NCBI GenBank assembly: GCA_028565715.1
Contig: JAOXYC010193687.1
Span: 1 to 12,049, forward strand
DNA length: 12,049 nucleotides
Direction of reading: 5' to 3'
From: Phoronis pallida
Lineage: Eukaryota; Phoronida; Phoronidae
This document shows, piece by piece, positions 8,138 to 12,049 of the stretch. The translations under genes and the position numbers were made by a program. The notes beneath the pieces were generated by a model. The model was not told the DNA's origin and searched no databases. It worked only from the letters and a program-made list of their open reading frames with translations. The stretch's first letter is position 1, and the number at the start of each line of letters is the position of its first letter.

Positions 8138-8152
8138 CCACTAGATGGCGCT
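8138..8152 (+). promoter_or_regulatory. CTCF core motif, perfect consensus
   Basis: CCACTAGATGGCGCT fits the core consensus CCASYAGRKGGCRSY at all 15 positions. CTCF is a zinc-finger insulator protein conserved across bilaterian animals. The site lies between the 3' ends of two convergent genes, a common place for boundary elements. The match is direct observation; binding and insulation are inference. Confidence 0.55.
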
Positions 8153-8346
8153 CACAAACAACCAACTAAACAAATTTGGATTTAGAATATAACTTGCTAA
8201 GTTGTAAAAATCCACGATCTCTGACTTGGTCTCTGTCTAGTGTTATAAGGCACTTATTGATCTATATTGGTTTATTCCATACAAAAGTCTGCTTTCTTTA
8301 ATTCGGTACAATGGACCCTGATTGATAAAACTAATAACAGGTAATC

Positions 8347-8352
8347 AATAAA
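8347..8352 (+). terminator. Candidate poly(A) signal for the plus gene
   Basis: AATAAA lies 780 bp after the TAG stop at 7565-7567. It is the first canonical hexamer downstream on that strand. A variant signal used earlier cannot be excluded, so this is only a candidate. Confidence 0.3.
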
Positions 8353-8398
8353 TTGAAATACAATAACATTTGTTGTCGAGAATGGGGTATACAGGAAA

Positions 8399-8404
8399 TT
8401 TATT
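8399..8404 (-). terminator. Candidate poly(A) signal for the minus gene
   Basis: The minus strand reads AATAAA, about 340 bp past the stop codon at 8747-8749. A second copy is at 8271-8276. Use of either would put the hairpin insertion at 8536-8729 inside the 3' UTR. Confidence 0.35.
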
Positions 8405-8535
8405 AAGGAGGCAGCAAAATCGAATATGAAATCCACCACTTTTAAGTGAAAATTATCTCATTGATAATGGAACAGTGTGTAAATATTACAATGTGCAAAT
8501 ACAACACTTGGAAAACATTTTCCAGAAAGTGAAAT

Positions 8536-8729
8536 TGAAATAGCTAAGGATGAATTTTAGAATCAGCGCGTAAGTAAACAAAGACATTGTTTATAGTTTA
8601 AATCGACGTTTCGGTTTTTTCTATCGAAACGTCGATTTAAACTATAAACAATGTCTTTGTTTTCTTACGCGCTGATTCTAAAATTCATCCTCATATTTTG
8701 GCCAAAAACAAATGTGATGAAATAGCTAA
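8536..8729 (+). mobile_element. Hairpin-plus-tail insertion in 12-bp direct repeats (element B)
   Basis: The 12-mer tgaaatagctaa flanks the unit at 8536-8547 and 8718-8729. Arms 8547-8613 and 8625-8691 are 67 bp each with one mismatch and an 11-base loop, so this is close to a perfect hairpin. The left arm starts at the last base of its direct repeat. A 26-base tail (8692-8717) separates the right arm from the other. The tail contains GGCCAAAAACAAATGTGA, which resembles GGCCATCAAAGCAAACATGA in the tail of the tRNA-like unit at 6909-7093. High arm identity suggests a recent insertion or ongoing gene conversion between arms. Confidence 0.7.
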
Positions 8730-8746
8730 TTATGGTATAATTTCCA

Positions 8747-10216
8747 TCAGGGCCTTGGTGATTTACCCGCCTTTGATGGGATCATATTCGCCACTTTCTG
8801 AACCGCTTGTACAGTCCCTATAAAGGTGGACAAAGACTGCCGCCTCTTCTCCTTAGATTTGAATTTCAAACTTCCCGCTTTGCTGACGATATGCTGAAAC
8901 TTATTTTTGTCAGTATTCTCTGCAAAGTCCATCCAAAGTCCTAAAAGTTTGTCGTAGTTTTTCTGAGACAATGCATTTCTTTTCGATTGTCTTGATTTAC
9001 TCTGTTGACCCTGATTAGGTTTCTCAGACACAGAAACGCGGTCACTCGTTTCTTCATTTGGTGATAGCATTTTTCTATCGCTTTTGGAGTTCTTCGATTT
9101 AAAGGCCTTGACAGCATCGCGTACGGCATCACGACTAGTCGTATTTCCAGATGCTGGTCTCGCTTTAACGTCTGGTAATGTCAAGAATGATTTATTGGTT
9201 TCCACTGGGATTTCGAAATGCTGATGACTCCCCGGATCAGTCTTTTCTCTGGTGATTTTTATTGATGGCAAGCTAAGAGTTTTGATACCGGACTGTTCAC
9301 TCTCATGCTGTTTCTTTAAACCAGTGTCGTTTGAATTGTCTGTATCGACATCATCTGCATCTAGAGTTGGCGGTTTATTCGCAATACTGTCTGCAGCAGC
9401 ACTGTCGTCAGCTTCGACACTTTTCACTATCCCGCCATTATTGTCGTCTGCTGGTGTAAGCATACTAGATATATTACCGAAAGCTGACCTCCACATTTGA
9501 AAGTCCCTATTCCCAACGCTATATTTTTCACTCGCCTCCTTTTCCAATTCTCTTTCCTTCTCAATCTCCAATTCCTTCTTTTTAGATTCAAGGATTTCCA
9601 GATATTTTGGTTTGTTCTGTTCCTTTTTAAAGTCTTCAATGTTACCAAGAAACCTTTTCATTCGGTCTTCTAGTTCTGCTTCGGACGACGCATTGGAGCA
9701 TGTTGAAAGAGATTGTTGCTGCTTCTGATGAACTCCCGCTAGCCATCGCCGTGCCGTTGGCGCCAAATCTAGATCGGGAAACTCAAAACGTTCCTTTGGC
9801 GGATTCATAATTACGCGGTGAGAAGATTTCCTCTGAATTCTTCGAGTTGATGGCGTTAAAGACACCTCGGATGGAGCATGCCCATTGTGAGTGTTTAGGA
9901 AGTTGGTGCTGTTCTTGAGGACCCATTCTTCAGTCTTGTCAATAAAACAGTCAATGAGGCGATCATGTTGTATCGCTTCTCTGCGAGCATCCAGTTTCTG
10001 CTTGTGTTGTATCATATTTGTCTTCTCGAAGTTTCCTTCCCTTCTGCACGAGCGTTTCTGCTCGTCAATATAACGCAATTGCCTTTCACAAGAAGTCCTC
10101 AGGTCTTCGTGTTTCCAGAAAAGATGCCGTGCTTTATTGTTTGTGTACATAAACTCGAAGTTAACACTCTCATCCTGCTGGTTAACGCCGCTGAAACGAT
10201 TGTGTATTGTAGCCAT
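8747..10216 (-). CDS. Uncharacterised coiled-coil, mostly disordered protein (489 aa, intronless CDS)
   Basis: The frame is open for 489 codons and ends in TGA at 8747-8749. The ATG at 10214-10216 has a good context (GCGAAAATGGC). There is no signal peptide or membrane segment, so the protein is likely intracellular. Residues ~30-105 are charged with regular hydrophobics and look helical (R/K/E/Q-rich, including two Cys). Residues ~180-232 are a strong candidate coiled coil, very rich in E, K and L. Residues 255-310 are acidic and low in complexity. Residues 370-420 are Lys/Ser-rich. Residues 415-480 look like a second helical, more ordered segment (NYDKLLGLWMDFAENTDK). I do not recognise the family and assign no function. 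Long coiled-coil proteins of this kind are often cytoskeletal or ciliary, which would fit a weak RFX-type motif upstream, but that is speculation. Confidence 0.85.
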   Translation of the reverse strand: MATIHNRFSGVNQQDESVNFEFMYTNNKARHLFWKHEDLRTSCERQLRYIDEQKRSCRREGNFEKTNMIQHKQKLDARREAIQHDRLIDCFIDKTEEWVLKNSTNFLNTHNGHAPSEVSLTPSTRRIQRKSSHRVIMNPPKERFEFPDLDLAPTARRWLAGVHQKQQQSLSTCSNASSEAELEDRMKRFLGNIEDFKKEQNKPKYLEILESKKKELEIEKERELEKEASEKYSVGNRDFQMWRSAFGNISSMLTPADDNNGGIVKSVEADDSAAADSIANKPPTLDADDVDTDNSNDTGLKKQHESEQSGIKTLSLPSIKITREKTDPGSHQHFEIPVETNKSFLTLPDVKARPASGNTTSRDAVRDAVKAFKSKNSKSDRKMLSPNEETSDRVSVSEKPNQGQQSKSRQSKRNALSQKNYDKLLGLWMDFAENTDKNKFQHIVSKAGSLKFKSKEKRRQSLSTFIGTVQAVQKVANMIPSKAGKSPRP

Positions 10217-10250
10217 TTTCGCCGGTGGTAGTAAAGATTGTAGTTCAGAT
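10217..10250 (-). other. 5' UTR portion in the coding exon of the minus gene
   Basis: On the minus strand ATTTTTTCAG ends at 10251, a good acceptor with a pyrimidine tract, followed by 34 bases of leader before the ATG. This suggests an upstream non-coding exon. The splice site is predicted only. Confidence 0.5.
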
Positions 10251-11051
10251 CTGAAAAAATCATTTTTTTTAAATATAATTCTTAATTCTTTTTAAAACTT
10301 CATGTCTGACTAGTTTCGAAGATACAAACTTCGTTGTCGCAAGACGCCATTACTCGTTTTTTTGATAAATTTTTAATTCATGTCAAAACATGGAACACAT
10401 TATAAACTATTCACCGATTCACAATTCATGTTTGAATACTAAAAAAGTCACCAAAAGGTAATTATTTTGTGATGTTTAATACGAAAGCTATTATACCATG
10501 TCTGGCAACTGTTTTACCTAGTCGATTTTTACACACAAGGCGTACATTGTGCCAAACAGTCAAAAAGAAATTAGCCTTTTAAAGATACTGTCTCCTCGTT
10601 GGTGAGGATCTGGGGTCAAAATTCAAATCAACTAGAAATGTTGTGTACGCGTCCTTTGACGAATGTAACTAACCTGCATCTTGGTAAAAAAAGAAATCTG
10701 TAAAGGGTCTTTTTGGAGCTTTTTGTATCCATATCTAACTCTGTCTGCAGACAGAGTTAGACTTTTTTTGGATAAAAAGCTCTCAAATCACCCCTTACAG
10801 ATTTTTTCGAATTTTTTTAATTCAGATGCAGGTTAATTATATTCATACACATAATTTGAAGTTTATTTGAATTTTGACACCAGGTCCTCACCAACGAGGA
10901 GACAGTATCTTTACTGAAATAAAACTCTACATTTTTAAGGAAACCACAGTATTGTGGATGAATTAGGGGATTTTTTTCTAAATAAGCCATTTTTTTAGTT
11001 CGATATAACAAAAAGGATCTTTATGATAGATAACAGCAAAATGCAACCTAC
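10251..11051 (-). other. Putative 5' UTR intron of the minus gene
   Basis: A candidate donor on the minus strand, GAG|GTAGGT, lies at 11046-11051, with the exon side from 11052 upward. The enclosed 801 nt are AT-rich and contain the foldback element at 10580-10913. An alternative is that transcription starts within this region and there is no intron. I favour the intron because both splice sites are good. Confidence 0.4.
10580..10913. mobile_element. MITE-like foldback with TA edges (element D)
   Basis: Terminal arms 10580-10608 and 10885-10913 are perfect reverse complements over 29 bp, including the TA at each end. They read TAAAGATACTGTCTCCTCG and onward. Complementarity continues inward with gaps (gatgcaggtta, agatttctttt, aaaaagctc blocks) to a perfect 26-bp palindrome at 10735-10760. 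Almost the whole 334 bp can fold. TA target duplication, long terminal inverted repeats and no open frame are the hallmarks of Tc1/mariner-type MITEs. Confidence 0.7.
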
Positions 11052-11053
11052 CT

Positions 11054-11139
11054 CGACGTCAGGATTCCATGTTGTATAAAGAGTTGTTGATCCCGTCACT
11101 GAGTAACTAAGACCGAGTGTAAAGCTATTGTTAGGTAAC
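11054..11139 (-). promoter_or_regulatory. Candidate promoter region of the minus gene
   Basis: Around the candidate first exon there are a CRE-like site (TGACGTCG on the minus strand, 11054-11061), a TTATA stretch near 11080-11085, and an imperfect X-box at 11127-11139. On the minus strand the X-box reads GTTACC-T-AACAAT, with one perfect and one 4-of-6 half-site. A transcription start is not defined. The cluster is suggestive only. Confidence 0.3.
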
Positions 11140-11327
11140 GAATAGACGTATTATCTATTGTTTTCCAATCGATCAAAGACCACAAATCAATGTATTCGAT
11201 TTGATATTGCTAGCCTATACAGAGAAAGAATTCTCAATTCACATAAATCAAAATACGATTCTTTTCGACATGATTTTATTGATATTTCGCTCGTCACAAC
11301 ATTTGAAAATATATAAAATGTTCTGTT
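11140..11327. other. Upstream spacer of the minus gene
   Basis: AT-rich sequence with no supported gene. A CCAAT on the plus strand at 11165-11169 is the only further promoter-like motif noticed. Confidence 0.5.
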
Positions 11328-11976
11328 TTAAAGCATTTCTAGCCATCAAAAACTGTGTTAGTGACACTCAGATACGCCAGGGGTCTTTCAATTGTGTACA
11401 TTGTTTTTTTTTTTGAAAAAAATTGATGACTTGGAAAATTGGGTTATTTTTAGTTAAAATTTGTGTTTTTCGAAATAAGACATTGGGAGATCGTTTCTGA
11501 GTAGTTGGCTTACCGTAACGCTATGAAATTTTCCAAACTATCTTTTATATTATTGGACTCTAAAAAGGTGTCTCTGATTTTTTTGAAATAAGTCTTAGTT
11601 TACGAGATATGACCTCCCAAAAATCAAGGGTTGGAATTTTTTCTTCGTTTCAAAAAAATTTCCAATCCTTGATTTTTGGAAACTAATATCTCATAAACTA
11701 AGACTTATTTCAAAAATCAGAGACACCTTTTTAGAGTCCATGAATAAATAAAAGATTGGAAAATTCCATAGCGTTACGGTTAGCGAACTACTCAGAAACG
11801 ATCTCCCAAAATTTTCGTATTTCGAAAAACACAACTTTTACCTAAAAATGACCAAATTTTCCAAGTCATCAATTTTTTGTCAAAAAAACATTGTACACAA
11901 TTGTTGTCAAGACCCCTGGTGTAGGCTATGTCTGAGTGTCACTTAAACAAAGTTTTGATGGCTGGAAATGCTTTAA
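11328..11976. mobile_element. Large foldback element, ~650-bp palindrome (element E)
   Basis: The left half (11328 to about 11642) and right half (about 11662-11976) are reverse complements with scattered mismatches and short indels, centred near 11652. The ends are TTAA (11328-11331 and 11973-11976) next to AGCATTT / AAATGCT. This fits a TTAA or nested TA duplication and terminal inverted repeats of GCATTTCTAGCCATC type with one mismatch. There is no open frame of note. It is a non-autonomous foldback transposon, or part of a larger palindromic element family. RNA from it would be a ~310-bp duplex. Confidence 0.75.
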
Positions 11977-12049
11977 GGATATGTAGGAGGTTAATTTTCA
12001 AAAAGGTTTTTTTTTCAAAAACCACAGTGTTTCCTTACTTAAATCAATC
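11977..12049. other. Right edge, nothing recognised
   Basis: AT-rich sequence with a run of T at 12007-12015. No gene, repeat or motif was recognised before the window ends. Confidence 0.5.

Larger units (their letters stand above)
7708..8535. other. Between convergent genes: probable 3' UTRs and spacer
   Basis: No coding exon is supported here. An open frame at 7781-8005 (+) has neither plausible composition nor a joining splice site. AATAAA on the plus strand at 8347-8352 is the first canonical poly(A) signal I found after the plus gene. Minus-strand AATAAA is at 8399-8404 and 8271-8276 and could serve the minus gene. The two transcripts may therefore end close together or overlap. The CTCF-type motif at 8138 is in this stretch. 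Confidence 0.5.

Noticed and set aside
7568-8729. Reading the hairpin insertions as Mutator-type MITEs with 9-12 bp target duplications
   Set aside because: In that class both terminal repeats should abut the duplications. Here one side always has a 24-38 base unpaired tail. It remains a fallback explanation.

Overview
This is AT-rich animal nuclear DNA. Coding sequence is split by GT-AG introns, the start codons have animal-like contexts (A at -3, G at +4), and the non-coding DNA is packed with inverted repeats and short flanking duplications. The overall look suggests a marine invertebrate, most likely a mollusc such as a bivalve. That placement is an impression from sequence style, not a database match.

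Layout. Positions 1-140 are the end of a degenerate 35-bp tandem array that runs off the left edge. Positions 141-2172 show no convincing gene but include a perfect RFX X-box at 1884-1896. Positions 2173-7567 (+) hold a nine-exon gene that I assembled from splice signals, frame continuity and phase. It encodes a 411-residue surface protein with a signal peptide, a long Thr/Ser-rich N-glycosylated mucin-like stalk, a duplicated cysteine-rich module, and a hydrophobic C-terminus that looks like a GPI-anchor signal. Positions 8747-10216 (-) hold an intronless CDS for a 489-residue, hydrophilic, probably coiled-coil and disordered protein that I do not recognise. It has a likely spliced 5' UTR (acceptor at 10251, candidate donor at 11051). 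The two genes converge, and a perfect CTCF-type core (8138-8152) lies between their stop codons.

The non-coding DNA carries many foldback repeats: three in intron 2, one in intron 1, two insertions in intron 8, two between the convergent stop codons, one in the putative 5' UTR intron of the minus gene, and a ~650-bp palindrome further upstream. They fall into two classes. One is symmetric foldbacks with TA or TTAA edges (10580-10913 and 11328-11976), which resemble MITEs. The other is an odd class made of a hairpin followed by a 24-38 nt single-copy tail, all inside 11-12 bp direct repeats (3411-3604, 6909-7093, 7568-7707, 8536-8729). One of these contains a tRNA-like B box and shares its tail with another. 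I read them as SINE-like retroposons with foldback 5' ends. This recurring architecture is the most unusual thing in the window.

The genes show no evident functional link. The plus gene looks like a secreted or GPI-anchored surface protein and the minus gene like an intracellular structural protein. All exon junctions are predictions from sequence alone.
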